Shown here piece after piece: positions 33,601-47,100 of a DNA stretch of 64,000 nt (positions are counted from its first letter, which is position 1; each line of letters begins with the position of its first letter). Made by a program: the position numbers and the translations under genes. Under the pieces are notes generated by a model, which did not search any database, was not told the origin of the DNA, and was given only the letters and a program-made list of their open reading frames with translations. Where the stretch lies: contig OX155955.1 in the NCBI GenBank assembly GCA_944548615.1, forward strand, positions 17,921,151-17,985,150. Reading direction: 5' to 3'. Source of the stretch: Micropterix aruncella. Taxonomy: Eukaryota > Arthropoda > Insecta > Lepidoptera > Micropterigidae.

Positions 33601-33934
33601 TATAAAAGAACATAGGAATAAAATACAAACACTCTACAAAACAGTTGAAAAAAGTATAATTAACGAGAAAGAAAAACGCACAGAAAAATCTAATAAAAAT
33701 AGGGAAGAAAATCCTTTTAAAATAGGAGATAAAGTGTATGAAAAGAATTTAAAAGAAAATCATAAGAAAGCAAAAGATAAATATCTTAAACCAAAAACAA
33801 TTACGCACATAAATGAAAACAATATCGCGACTTTATCGAATGGAAAGAAAACACATATTTCAAACCTTAAAAGAAACCGAAAATTGGTTTCAGATGGAGC
33901 GCTATCGCAGCAGCCATCAACATCGTACCATTAA
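30551..33934 (+). CDS. pol: Pol polyprotein (protease, RT, RNase H, integrase), -1 frame to gag
   Basis: The frame opens after a TGA at 30548 and overlaps the end of gag by 55 nt, so it should be reached by -1 frameshifting. A later ATG at 30914 would miss the protease. Protease: LIDTGSTKSFI with the catalytic Asp at 30680. Reverse transcriptase: about 31220-31860, with TLDLASGYHQV, QPFGLKNGPSTF and the catalytic YLDD at 31682-31693. RNase H: TDASEFALG at about 32126, TEKELLAIVW and TDHKPLTWL. Integrase: zinc-binding His-His-Cys-Cys at about 32915-33034 (CEHC), then catalytic Asp at 33122, Asp at 33281 and Glu at 33386. The lysine-rich C-terminus ends ISNLKR and then a short tail. No stop or frameshift interrupts it. 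An env splice acceptor lies within its last codons. Confidence 0.92.
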   Translation, partial: GKSRAKFSGKFSGKRANLILFNTIDSNTLPIINIPEIKSKFLIDTGSTKSFISEEKVNEYFLPYVRKEEFIIKTPHATSKHNGVIKIPGLKTLAVPGEYKFYIYNFSKNFDGLIGIDLLNKMSAKIDIKNKKLITRKAQIDIHLKEYELPENYNIEIDSEILKEKLNENMEKIRTDHLNSEEKQMIIKICKKFKDIFYHEDIPLSFTNNIKHEIKLKNNQPIYLRPYRQPQIQQAEIERQIKDLYNKKIIRPSSSAWSSPVHLVPKKMDSSGKIKYRMVIDYRKINEQTIDDKYPLPIIEEIFDKLGRAQYFTTLDLASGYHQVEMHPKDVEKTAFSTSRGHWEWLRQPFGLKNGPSTFSRIMDNILRDLQPETCLVYLDDIIIFSVSIQEHYEKLTKVFQRLREENLKVQLDKSHFLKKELEYLGHEITANGIKPNEKKIKAIRDYPIPTTHKQVKSFLGLLGYYRKFINNMAKISQPLTECLKKGRKVEHTEKFKKAFGECKSVLLNEPLLQYPDWTKPFELTTDASEFALGSVLSQNDLPVAYASRTLSDSERNYSTTEKELLAIVWSTKYFRPYLFGRKFTIFTDHKPLTWLFALKEPNCRLTRWKLKLQEFNYEVKYKKGTANSNADALSRIVINHIDSEEEMEVDDNNSIQANIDEEEINTVNSEVDPEAGGIPIIEDIINSKLRKIYFSTALINSIINSDQNEIEIYTNGENMEEIFAELKTILIPKKKYYCHFDTNELYVLASRAYSTLFNKNGPKLIKCTKKVITIKTTEEYIRIIKNKHEYLQAHTGIVETLKDLKQTYYWKNMKESIQDFIDKCEHCKQSKYDRNPIKIKFNVTPTASKPMEVLHLDIYQYDSVIFLTIIDTFSKYAQAEKLNNKTAQTISRKLIKFFSRFGIPTKIITDGGEINTKITQELLKDYGIECHITTPYNQNSNSPIERLHSTLKEHLTTLRRLYPKDSIKNIMDYAITAYNHSIHSVINKAPIEVHAGYYTTKNIFSISNESHLIQEFIKEHRNKIQTLYKTVEKSIINEKEKRTEKSNKNREENPFKIGDKVYEKNLKENHKKAKDKYLKPKTITHINENNIATLSNGKKTHISNLKRNRKLVSDGALSQQPSTSYH
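33893..33894 (+). other. Candidate env splice acceptor
   Basis: GGTTTCAG ends at 33893, just inside the pol 3' end. The sequence after it is open in the env frame for 31 codons. It pairs in phase with the donor at 29415/29416. Confidence 0.55.
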
Positions 33935-35526
33935 CCGAACAACCAGGAATTATAGCAATCGAAAAAGGAAAGAGTCAAATTAAAACCTAACATTGGACAG
34001 TTATACATACTTTAAATTATGACAATATACCTGACATAGTAAAAAATATAGAAAATTCGTATTTTATGTTGAGAAAACAAACAGTAATAGAAATGGATTT
34101 GACTACCTATCAACAACAGATAGAAGTATTATTGAATATAATAAAAAACGACATTGAAAATATATTAGAAACAAACAAGAGAAACAAACGCGGAATTATA
34201 AACCCTTTAGGAAGTTTAATAAAATTAATAACGGGAAATATGGATCACGCAGATGCTGAAAAAATAAATAGATTAATAAATGAAAATAGAGAAAATATAT
34301 TTAAAATAAGAGATAATCAAAATAAGCAATTAATAGTGACTAACATAGCATTAGATAAAATATATAATCAATCTAAACTATTAGAAAACAATCAAGATTT
34401 AATTATGAATACTATTAATGATATAGAAGTATCTAGAAAAGGAGAAAAGTTAGCAAATGCTTACATACAAATATTATTCAATTTAGACTTAGTGGAAAAA
34501 ATTATATTAAGACTAGGAAATGCATTAACATTTGCGCAACTAGGTAAAGTAAGTAAAGATATATTATCAGCGAGCAATTTTAAAGATAGCATAAGAAAAA
34601 TAATATTAAGAAAAGATGAACATCTCCCTAGTGAAGATATAGCTATACTAGAAAACTTATGTACAGTAAAGGCATTTAGATTTTTAAATAATTTCACATT
34701 TATAATTGAGATACCAATAATTGAAGGACAATATTTCCTATCCTATCATATAATACCTATACCTATCTGGTCCAAAGACAAATGGATAACCTCCACATTA
34801 CCCGACTCATACATTAACATAAGGAGACATGAATGGACAATGGAAAAGAAAAGCTGCCAACAAATACACGAAAAGGAATTTTTTTGCGAAAATTCGAAGA
34901 TTGGAAAACATAAAAATTGCATCACTGAACTGATTACGGGAGAAAGAAATAATTCATGCGCATATGCAGAGCTCAGCAACATGGAAGATACGTACTCAAA
35001 ATACATCAGCGAGGAGACAAAATGGATATTAGCTGCAAATAAACCAACGCAAGTAGAAGAAAATTGCCGAAACATAGCCAAAATTGTGGAAATTCAAGGA
35101 ACATATGCAGTAGACATACCAGAAGACTGTTACATCAAATTCAACGAAAAAATTTTATCAAACAAAGTAACTAAGGAAGTAATGGATAACATCATTCAAT
35201 TGCCGAAAATACCACTGTATAACGATATGAAAATGACCGGAAAAGCTAAATTAAAACATGGAAAATTAAACTTAGAAATGGAAATGAAGACTTTAAAACA
35301 TATAAGTTATGAATTACCGATGGAACACAAAATTCATTTGGCAATGACATCAACTATCACTTATACACTGTTGATAATAATCATAATTGGGATTAGCATA
35401 TGGATATATCGAAGGAAAATCAGCACAAGAGCATCAAGGAGCATTGAGGAGCAATCATCTCAGCCAATTGCATTAACCGAGATGATCACTCATTTTAAGG
35501 GGGGAGGCGCAATGGATACCCATTAG
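33894..35526 (+). pseudogene. env: Env (fusion-type envelope glycoprotein), interrupted by one in-frame stop
   Basis: From the acceptor the env frame runs 31 codons, meets TAA at 33988-33990, then stays open to 35526. The open part from ATG 34066 is 486 codons. Visible features, counted from that ATG: a furin-type site RNKR at residues 39-42; directly after it a glycine-rich fusion-peptide-like segment starting GIINPLGSLIKLI; cysteines between about 255 and 360; one hydrophobic anchor at about 425-447 (TLLIIIIIGISIWIY), then a short basic tail. This layout matches errantivirus Env, related to the baculovirus F fusion proteins. The stop separates the signal-peptide region from the body. Starting at 34066 would give a product without a signal peptide. 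The last codons run 19 bp into the 3' LTR. Confidence 0.85.
35497..35507 (+). promoter_or_regulatory. Polypurine tract
   Basis: AAGGGGGGAGG lies immediately before the 3' LTR and would prime plus-strand DNA synthesis. It is also translated as part of the env C-terminus. Confidence 0.85.
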
Positions 35527-35881
35527 TATGGAACCAACGACGAGTACCCAAGACTTATCAGCATTCAATATACTTATCACCAAAACAGAAACAAGACGGA
35601 AGCAGTTATCAAGAAAGTAATAAAGAATAAGGACTATCAACTGACCTGGTTGACCGCAAGAGCTGATAGGAAGAGACGAGACGTGAGAAGCAGATACCAT
35701 GGAACTTTCTAGAGAATAAGCATTGATAACGTAATAGATAAATAATGTGTAATGTTAAATCGAATTAGAATACTTTGTCATTATTATTGTAACCTCAGTA
35801 GTGAGTAGACGTTTATAATTAAATATCAAATTAATAAAGTTTGCTTTTTTTATAACGTCAACCGCGACACTCAACATAATT
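35508..35881 (+). repeat. 3' LTR
   Basis: 374 bp, with no difference from the 5' LTR noticed on visual comparison. The poly(A) signal AATAAA is at 35833-35838. The first 19 bp encode the end of env. Confidence 0.93.
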
Positions 35882-35885
35882 GCAC
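35882..35885 (+). repeat. Target site duplication GCAC, right copy
   Basis: Matches 28843-28846 across the element. Confidence 0.8.
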
Positions 35886-37384
35886 GGCTCGCTATTTATG
35901 TTCTCATTTGGCCGGACGGCGAATGTTAACCAAACGAAATGCGCTCGCCGCTCATGTCAAGTGTCATGCGAGCGCCGCGAGGTGGGGACGAACTGCGAAA
36001 TTGCAATTATTCTAATGCATGCAGTATTTTCAGTCTCATTGCGAAATCGAAAACCCTTGTAGAATATCCTTGCCATAATTCATGACAAAATAACTTATAA
36101 AAACCTTACAGCCAAAAATTCGGATAGCATAAAGAAAAACAATACCAGCAGTCCTACAACCAGACTAATCGGCAATGTTTTTTTGTATTTTTGTGTTTTT
36201 TTTTTCATATTACATTTGTATAATTTAGGATCATTTTCTCTAAATGATTTAGGAACGAGGACTTTGAGCGAGGAGGAATTTGGGAACGAGGACCGTTTTC
36301 TCAAAAATATTTTTTACAGGATGAACATTTCTACTCATAAAGATTTTTAAAATTATTAAATTTAAATTAAACCAATAATGTGTTAAGTTAAATAAACATA
36401 AACCTAAATGCATACTGATAAATATAAAAACAAATATTTTTTAATATTTTAGGTAAAAGTGGGAGTTTTAGCAAAATGATACTTTTGCAATAGATATATC
36501 GCTTTGACCAAATCTTGCATGGTAATTTCAAAGTTGTCAATTCTATAATAATTGTTTTCTCGGCTCTTATACGAGACAGATGACTTCAGGATCTTAGTAG
36601 GGTCTTTTTATTATTATCTTCGTTTATTTTTATGTCTGTGTATAAATTTCCTAGCTAATGTCATAACATTTCCTAACATTTCGTTAAATCATCCATTTTA
36701 TGCCTGCTAAAACTCACATGTTGTGCATGCTAAAAAAAGGTCTTTGTAACGTATTCTAGAAATGTCAATTCAGTAATATCTCCGGCTCCAAGAGAAGAAC
36801 AGGAAACCATTAGAAAATCATTTTGTTATAATAAATCGATGAATTATTTTGAGAAAACGCCCCCCAATTCAAGTATGATTGCACTAGAACAGTTCATGTA
36901 GAGATTAATAAAGATATACATACAAATATATTGTCTACCTATTTGAAGTATAAATCTTAACGATAGTAATGCTACTAATAATAATAACTAATGAGTAATA
37001 ATATTAACTATGCACTTGCTCAATCTGCTATCAGTTATCGATCCACTGCTAGTGAGATTGATATATTATCGATATAAATATGGTCAAATGATTTTTCAAA
37101 ATTTGTAGTCTATCAGTTTTAGGAACACGTAAGGTGAAATAACGCGTTGAAGAATAATATCGTCCATCTCCGTTTAAGGCCACGTACGGGCCAAAAATTC
37201 TAATTTGCGTTTTTTATTGTTATTGGTGTAAATAACGCTCCGGATCGTGCTGTTCATGTCCCAAATCTGTTCAGTTTTGTCATCAACCCATGCCATAGGC
37301 ATGAGTTGATGACTTAATATGGTGATACCTCTTACGTGCTTAGTAGTAATTCTTCACAAACAACTTAACTCTTTGACAATTTTA
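35886..37384. other. AT-rich non-coding stretch right of the errantivirus
   Basis: A short GC-richer patch (35886-36000) is the broken continuation of the pre-insertion site. AACGAGGAC occurs twice near 36250-36295. No gene. Confidence 0.5.
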
Positions 37385-37398
37385 ATTGTTAGTACAAT

Positions 37399-37429
<31 letters not shown>

Positions 37430-38160
37430 GTAACACATTTAGTAAAAAATTAATGTCATATTTGATTAAGATGTTAGCAAGAAATTGATGCGACATTATT
37501 TTTAATGATTGACACAGTCGCCTAACTAGGCCTAGGCCTGTTCTAAGGCAGACTTTTAATGACGATATTAAGTGTGCACTGTCAACTTAAACTATAGTTA
37601 GCACTTATTTTTAAATCGACAAATATAAAACTACAAATATTTACGACAAATATGGATAGATACTTATATACATCTATAGATAAAATATATATCCATATAT
37701 ACACACATACACATACATATATTTATACGAAAATAATAATAAAACCAAAATAAATAAAAATAAAAACTGAAATAATATACATATATAAATCAATTACATA
37801 TTGATATAACGATCACCATTTAAAATTATCATGGAAAAACTAAATAAATACTATCATTCAAAATACAACAGTCAGCATATTCCCTAAACCGTCCGCGTCC
37901 CTACTCACCTCCAACAACCAATCGGTTAGAGTTTTTAAAAAGTGGATGTGTTCTCACTACTTTTAATTGCTTCGGGAAGATTGTTATACATTCTAGGGCC
38001 AATAAACGTGAAATGGCGCTGGCCAAATGTTGTGTAAGATCTTGGCACCATCATAACACCAGTTCTTGTTGCTCTCGTCTTTCCAACTCGTTGTTGATTA
38101 TAAGATGTCAGTTTATTTTTAGTATATATTAGGGCCATACGAACATAAAGCTGTCTTTAT
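37385..38160 (-). pseudogene. LINE 3' end: last part of the RT protein, 3' UTR and TAAA tail
   Basis: The minus-strand frame 37935-38138 reads YNQQRVGKTRATRTG, then TFGQRHFTFIGPRMYNNLPE and AIKSSENTSTF. This GP..YN.LP..IK...N...F block is the usual C-terminal end of LINE ORF2 proteins. A run of T causes a frameshift right after STF; in the next frame the reading goes on with LTDWLLE. About 370 bp of 3' UTR follows, with the AGGCCTAGGCCTGTTCTAAGGCAGA motif shared with 12500-12560. It ends in an ATTT-repeat tail at 37397-37428. Confidence 0.7.
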
Positions 38161-39025
38161 TAACTAATTACTGTCGAACATTAACTAATACAGTTTGAAT
38201 ATTTGTTTAATTCTATCTTATTTACATGGCTAAAAAAATATCTCGTCAACGACGTTATTCATTTTTTTCCATGCTCTAAAATTTTGCTTGTTGGCGTATT
38301 AGTAGGTCTCACAAATAGAGCGACGATATCGAATAATTTCTAATTTGACACGTCTACGGCCAAACTCTCAAAGTTTATTAACCGGGATCCGCCAAAAGCC
38401 GGCACCCAGGTAATTTTCCGAATGCTGGTGATAAAATAGTGATGCCATAAACAAGCAAATGGACGAGGCACATTTTCGCAGTGCCGTGTCCGGCTCGGTT
38501 GTAATTCAGGCGGCGCGCAAAGTGCGTTGCGGCACGGCACCTGACAGGTACAGCGTTGTCCGCGACGAGACAGGCGCGGGCTGCTTTGATTTACGGACCA
38601 CGTCGTACGTCACGGGGGTAACGTCATCCGCCATTGCTACCGTACCAATCACGTAGCGTTTGTACCTATGATGCTGCTTGACGCGTGGACACGTATTGCG
38701 TGTTCCTGTTATTGCCACAGTTTAATTCTTTAAAGACAATTTGAGTGTAGAATGAAAGTGGGCATTTTGAGCCCACTTTCTAATAGCTGTAAATCATATA
38801 CTAATGGAAATATCTCTGTATGTAGAACATTTATTACTGGAACGAATAATGTCAATTATGAACCTATATGAGTTATAACTTATTAAATAAGGCTAATTAC
38901 CTGATATCCCCTAGGCACCTAACTTATCCAGGCATTGTATTTTTAGTAACTAATAAAACGAAAACCGTCGCAGAACACTCGAGACAATAAACTACCTACG
39001 CTATATGAGTACAAAATATATGTTA
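38161..39025. other. Non-coding stretch with a GC-richer patch
   Basis: 38340-38700 is GC-richer with short frames on both strands and no recognised domain. A small hairpin, AAAGTGGGCATTTTGAGCCCACTTT, lies near 38755. Confidence 0.45.
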
Positions 39026-42654
<3,629 letters not shown>

Positions 42655-43120
42655 ATCGGATGTGTCACCCCAAGACTTTCCCAGCAAGCAGACAAACCCC
42701 TCCTCCGCTAACGCCCCCCTGACTAGCGACGTGACGTAGCGCCCCACTGACACCTTCTTCCCAAACCCTTTAACTCCCCTTGCCCACTAGTCTCCCCTTC
42801 CAAAAGTAATTGTGTCAAGTGATTGTAATCGCAAATATAGTATTTTTGTATTTTTTTTGCAACATTTTCGTAGTATTATTATAAAATGGCTATATTCAAA
42901 TATGATGTATTATTTTCGTAAATACGCCGTTTTTTGTCGCTTGTATAAGAGATATTCCAACCAAAATTTCACAACCGAATTTAAAGTATCTAAGTCCATC
43001 AACTTTCCGCTCAATCGGATGAAGCGTTTGGGCGTTATTGTGAAGGATACACACACACATACAGAATTGCAATCACAATACTTTCCCTCTGCCAGGAAAA
43101 AAAAAATATCGGTTGGGACA
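42655..43120 (+). repeat. Family D/E repeat, tandem unit 1
   Basis: Starts TGTGTCACCCCAAGACTTTCC. It passes through a C-rich region, TTTTCGTAGTATTATT..AAAATGG, and TATTCCAACCAAAATTTCAC, then a CAATCGGAT.AAGCGTTTGGGCG.TAT block and a CA microsatellite at 43050-43061. The same order recurs in 43787-44345. The unit is cut near its right end by family A copy A5. Confidence 0.65.
43108..43120 (+). repeat. 13 bp target site duplication of family A copy A5, left
   Basis: ATCGGTTGGGACA here equals 43787-43799 on the other side of the family A copy. Confidence 0.8.
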
Positions 43121-43786
43121 TATTGAGATGTCAACTACAACGGGCGAGCCCTGCACCACAGGACGTTTTAACGATTAGTCGTTCTATCGACCTGCAGTGA
43201 GCGTAGAAGACTTTGGACATAACAAATCCGACGTCTAGCTACGCCACAACCCGTAAGAGACCAACTCCTTACCGCGAGAAGCCAGGAATTGCTTCCCGGC
43301 GGCTTGAGAAACTCGCGCCCTTACTTCCAATTGTGACCAGATTTCTCCGGTCTCTCGATTGGTTCCGAGTTCGAGGTCGCTTGCGCGGTCATCTCCCTTA
43401 CGAAGCGGTGAAACGGTGTACACCGAATCTATCGCGGACCAAGGCGCCCTTTGCCCGGCTCTGAACCGGGAACGGATGGCCAATGGTCATTTCAAGAGCA
43501 GTCGCCGTAAGGTACGCAACCACCCCCGCTCTATAGGAAACAATTTCCAGACTCCCCCGACTGATAGTCGGAGTGCACAATCGATTGGCTTGCGCCGCAC
43601 GGTGCGCAGACCGTCCAGGAGCGCCAGAGGTTTGATTCCCGGGGGAAACTGGGATCGCCCCCCAGAGTCCTATCCAGGTTCGCACCCCGTGCGTGGAGGC
43701 CGTCGGATGGGTGTTGACCCGTGAGTGTGACCGACCCTGAACACATGGGTCATCGTGGCCAACTCAGCATGGGCCCGTTAGCTCCC
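43121..43786 (+). repeat. Dispersed repeat family A, copy A5 (full length, with target duplication)
   Basis: The 666 bp copy is flanked by a 13 bp direct repeat, so its ends are defined: TATTGAGATGTCAACTACAA at the left and CCCGTTAGCTCCC at the right. Long, variable target duplications are typical of target-primed reverse transcription, so family A is probably a non-LTR retroposon without an A-rich tail. Frames on both strands (43359-43724 plus, 43398-43685 minus) are partly shared with copies A1 and A4 but end at different stops. Confidence 0.8.
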
Positions 43787-44345
43787 ATCGGTTGGGACAC
43801 CCAAAACCTTCCCGGCAAGTAGACAGCCCACTCGCCCCCCTCCCTCGCCTCCTTTCTCCCCCCCCCCCACACCGCCGCCAACCCCACCCGCTACAAACCG
43901 TCCCCCCGCGTTCCTCTCCTAACCACCTCCCTTAGCGCGTCAATCCTCCCACCCACTGATATTTTCCTAGTATTTTCGTACTATATTTGTAGTATTATCC
44001 GTGGTAATAAAATGGTATTTTTCCATTATGAGGGCGGAGTTTCAAAATTATTTGTGTCGCTTGTATATGGGATATTTCAACCAAAATTTCACTGTGTAGT
44101 TTTTGCCTAACAAGACATCCGTGCAATTTCAATTCTTTAGGTCCAATATGTCGACATTGAAGTATGACTAGCGCGCCCCTGGTGGTCCGATTTCAGCCAC
44201 AATCGGCTCAACCCTTGCCATGACCAAATGATGCCTGCATACCGTGCCTCCATAACGATTTTAGCTCAATCGGATTAAACATTTTGGCTCTATCATGGAG
44301 GAATACATACACAAACAATCAAAGACACACACTTAGACACACAGA
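43787..44345 (+). repeat. Family D/E repeat, tandem unit 2
   Basis: Continues from the target site as ACACCCAAAACCTTCCCGGC, then a C-rich block (43840-43960), TATTTTCGTA, TTCAACCAAAATTTCAC, AGCTCAATCGGATTAAACA and an ACACA-rich end. It is colinear with 42655-43120. Confidence 0.65.
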
Positions 44346-44396
44346 CATACTTTAATCTGGAAATGGCCTAATAGTCCAGTCAAATTAGGGTTTCAC

Positions 44397-44708
44397 CTCG
44401 GAATGAGAGATAATAAACTGGAAACTTGTATACACCCTCCGCCCTCTATCTCAAAAACGGTTAAGAGCATGAAAAAATGTTTGACGCAAAAATTGTCGCA
44501 AATCGTATGCTCTACATTTTCTATATTAGATGTTAACATCATTGGAGCTATAGAAACCTAGATAATCGCGAAAAACCAATTTTGGTGACTTTTGACCTTG
44601 AATAACTTTCGACGCAGACATGAGATTTTATGAGACTTTTGAGACAACTTATAGAACGCCGAAATAAAGGTGTATACGAGTTTCCAGCTTATTATCCCTC
44701 ATTCCGAG
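44397..44708. mobile_element. MITE with 40 bp terminal inverted repeats
   Basis: Left arm 44397-44436 and right arm 44669-44708 pair over 40 bp with about four mismatches. The arm begins CTCGGAATGAG and ends GTATACACC. The 232 bp between them have no frame of note. It is a non-autonomous DNA transposon by structure; the superfamily is not determined and no target duplication is clear. Confidence 0.7.
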
Positions 44709-44924
44709 ATTTACCCCCTTTTTATGCTAAAGTGACTGCACTTATAATCGTCTCAGGGAGGCCTAAAATAAGTATTTCCAACCTTGAAAGAGTTCGTTTT
44801 TTCCGCTTTTACATTTTATTTATGCATTTTAAATATGACGCATAAAGTGTACAAGTAAGTATTAACTGACGTATATTCAAATAAAAAAAATTAAATACTA
44901 GACAAAATTTTACCAAAAAAAAAA

Positions 44925-45335
44925 CCGACTCCATTTTTTGCCTGTCAAGTGCAGCAGCCATTTCATGGTGTAACTTAGAACGGGCTATCATGATTGAATG
45001 CGTATACAAAGTTTTGTGTCTATGCCGTTTACCGCTAAGGTGTCCCCTCGACGGGGGCCAACCCAGGGTATAGAATCAGGTCATGCTTACAATAAAAAAA
45101 TGTATTGTCATCGGAACTGAGCCAACATGTGAATATTCCTCAATTCCTCATGGACCCCATCATCAGAACAGGATTTTGATAAAAATGGAACCAATCTGGA
45201 AGTAGGTATATCCTTTCAAATAAAAAAAGAATTATCAAAACCGGTTCATAAATGTCGGCGTTCTCAGGTAACAAACATTAAAATAAAACATACAACCGAA
45301 TTGATAACTTCCTCATTTTTTTGGAGTCTAAAATA
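44925..45335 (+). mobile_element. MITE-like element with CCGACT / AGTC termini
   Basis: The left end reads AAAAACCGACTCCATTTTTT and the right end CTTCCTCATTTTTTTGGAGTC, so CGACTCCA pairs with TGGAGTC. The body includes GATTTTGATAAAAATGGAACC and TATCCTTTCAAATAAAAAAAG. This type of element, non-coding with an AAACCGACTTC-like end, is common in lepidopteran genomes by my recollection. No coding part. Confidence 0.55.
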
Positions 45336-45809
45336 AAACAAAGCAAATATACATATATGAAGTTTATAGAAGCAAATTAATATACAAAGCAAAGCAATAT
45401 ATATATTGACAAACAAAGCAATATATATTACTGAATTATTCTTAAATTGATATAGCAGGGAGTTGCCTTTTTAGATGGAATACAAAAGATGTCTATCTCA
45501 GTTGGTAACGAATTAAGAAGCACGCAACTAATCTGTCGACAATAATATCTACATCTAAACCGGGAAAGACTAAGGAAACAGAGCAGGAAGTAATAGGTAT
45601 CGCCTTTAAATGACATTCAAAATCTAATTTATTAGTGTAATTTTATAAAAGTAATAAATTAGACTTAAAATACCTATATATCTTGTAATTTTATAGGTTT
45701 TCTTTTATAATTTTTAATCTAAATAAATAATGCGACGCGACCAAGTACAATATCCAACGATTCCTCACTTTGCATTGCATATGATCATGTATTATACTCA
45801 CTCTTTTCA
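45336..45809. other. AT-rich non-coding stretch
   Basis: CAAAGCAATATATAT repeats occur near 45380-45430. No gene. Confidence 0.5.
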
Positions 45810-46240
45810 AGACGTATTACTTCACCCTCTCTCGGTCGGCGGACGAACCTGGTTGGGTTCCGTTGAAATGTCTCGGGCGGTTTCTTGTCTAAAGGCGGGG
45901 TTGGGCCAAGCGCCAAAGGATGTCGTTAATATTTGCATTAAATGTTGTAAATGTAGCTTGTATATGAGATAACCCAACAGAAATTTCACAATATGATTTG
46001 GGCCCAACAATGCATTTGTGCGCCAAATTTCAAGACTCTAAGTCCAATATTTCCAGATTGAAACATGAGTATTGCCCCCGCTGGTGGACCGATTTTAACC
46101 ACAACTCCTGCCATGAATAAATGCTGCCTGCATGCGAAATTTTAGCTCAATCGGATTAAGCGTTTGGGCGCTATCGCGGAGGAATATACACAGACTGATA
46201 GACATACAACAGTGAGACAGACAATTTATCTGGAAATGGT
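45810..46240 (+). repeat. Family E repeat, single copy
   Basis: Reads GGCGGACGAACC, AAAGGCGGGGTTGGGCCAAGC, GTCGTTAATATTTGC, GCTTGTATATGAGATAACCCA, GGTGGACCGATTTTAACCAC and CTCAATCGGATTAAGCGTTTGGGCGCTATCGCGGAGGAATA. This is the single form of the sequence that is duplicated head-to-head at 4685-5290. Confidence 0.7.
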
Positions 46241-46464
46241 CTTAATCGATTTTGTGGGACTCAAACAAGACATTTCTGTCTTCATCTCAAAAAAAAAAAA
46301 TTGCGCCTTCACAATACTTTTCGTTTTCATTGGACTTTCGGCCGGAAAAATATTAAATATAATACTTAAAATTTTAATGCTTTTTTAATTTATTTTTAAT
46401 CCTAAATAATGATGCGTAAACCAAATACAATATCCAACGACTTACTGGGACCCATGCTGCATAT

Positions 46465-47100
46465 GATATATAGAATAGAATAGAATAGAATAGAATAGAA
46501 TACATTTATTGTGTTATAAAAACATAACTTAATGATTATTACGCTGGTTTTATAAAAAAGACAATTTATGCACAAATGGCGGACTTATCGCTATAGCGAT
46601 ATCTTACAGTCAACCATTTGATAAAATAATTCCTAATTTTCACCGTACAATACACAAAGAAGTAGTAAAGTTAAATTTAAAATAAACTTATACAGATATA
46701 TGTAAGTAACTTATGCTAAGTTTGCCCAGGGAAGGATAAAGGAGAGGACAAGTTGAGGTATTTGGTTAGTGGCTGTGTAAAAATAAATGTTTCTTCAACA
46801 ACTTTTGAAAGTATGCAGCGAAGATGCATGCCTGATAGAGTGAGGGAGCTGATTCCATAAACGAGCAGAATGGACTGTAAAAGAGTGCGTGTAAACAGAA
46901 GAATGATGTATTGGAATGGCGAGTGTGTTATCCCGGCTTCATCGAAGTGGAAGACCGTGGCCTCCCAAAGGGTGTAAATTCTCCTTGAGATAGGAGCGTG
47001 AAGTGGAGTTATTGAGTATGTTGTAGAGTAGCGACAACGTATGCAAATTTCTTCGATCGCGAATAGGATCATGTCTTAAAGTTACTCATTTCCAGACTTA
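46465..47100 (-). pseudogene. LINE 3' end with a TTCTA-repeat tail
   Basis: On the minus strand a decayed frame near 46810-46910 reads THSFTVHSARLWNQLPHS, then IRHASSLHTFK. The F.V...RLWN.LP.SIR...SL..FK block is a standard C-terminal end of LINE ORF2 proteins. A 3' UTR of about 300 bp follows and ends in seven TAGAA units at 46469-46501 (TTCTA on the minus strand). An internal stop follows the FKSC residues. Confidence 0.65.

Larger units (their letters stand above)
28847..35881 (+). mobile_element. Errantivirus (insect endogenous retrovirus, Ty3/Gypsy group), near-intact provirus
   Basis: A 7,035 bp LTR retroelement with, in order, LTR, PBS, leader, gag, pol, env, PPT and LTR. Both LTRs are 374 bp and appear identical, so insertion was recent. 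Gag and pol are open and carry the expected domains, with pol in the -1 frame. Env has a furin-type cleavage site, a fusion-peptide-like segment and a membrane anchor, which places the element with env-bearing insect errantiviruses such as those of the TED, 17.6 and gypsy type. The single clear break is an in-frame stop near the N-terminus of env. Composition is strongly A-rich on the coding strand, unlike the flanks. Confidence 0.95.

Noticed and set aside
34461..35081. Minus-strand frames of 78 and 111 codons
   Set aside because: Antisense shadows of env with no domain.
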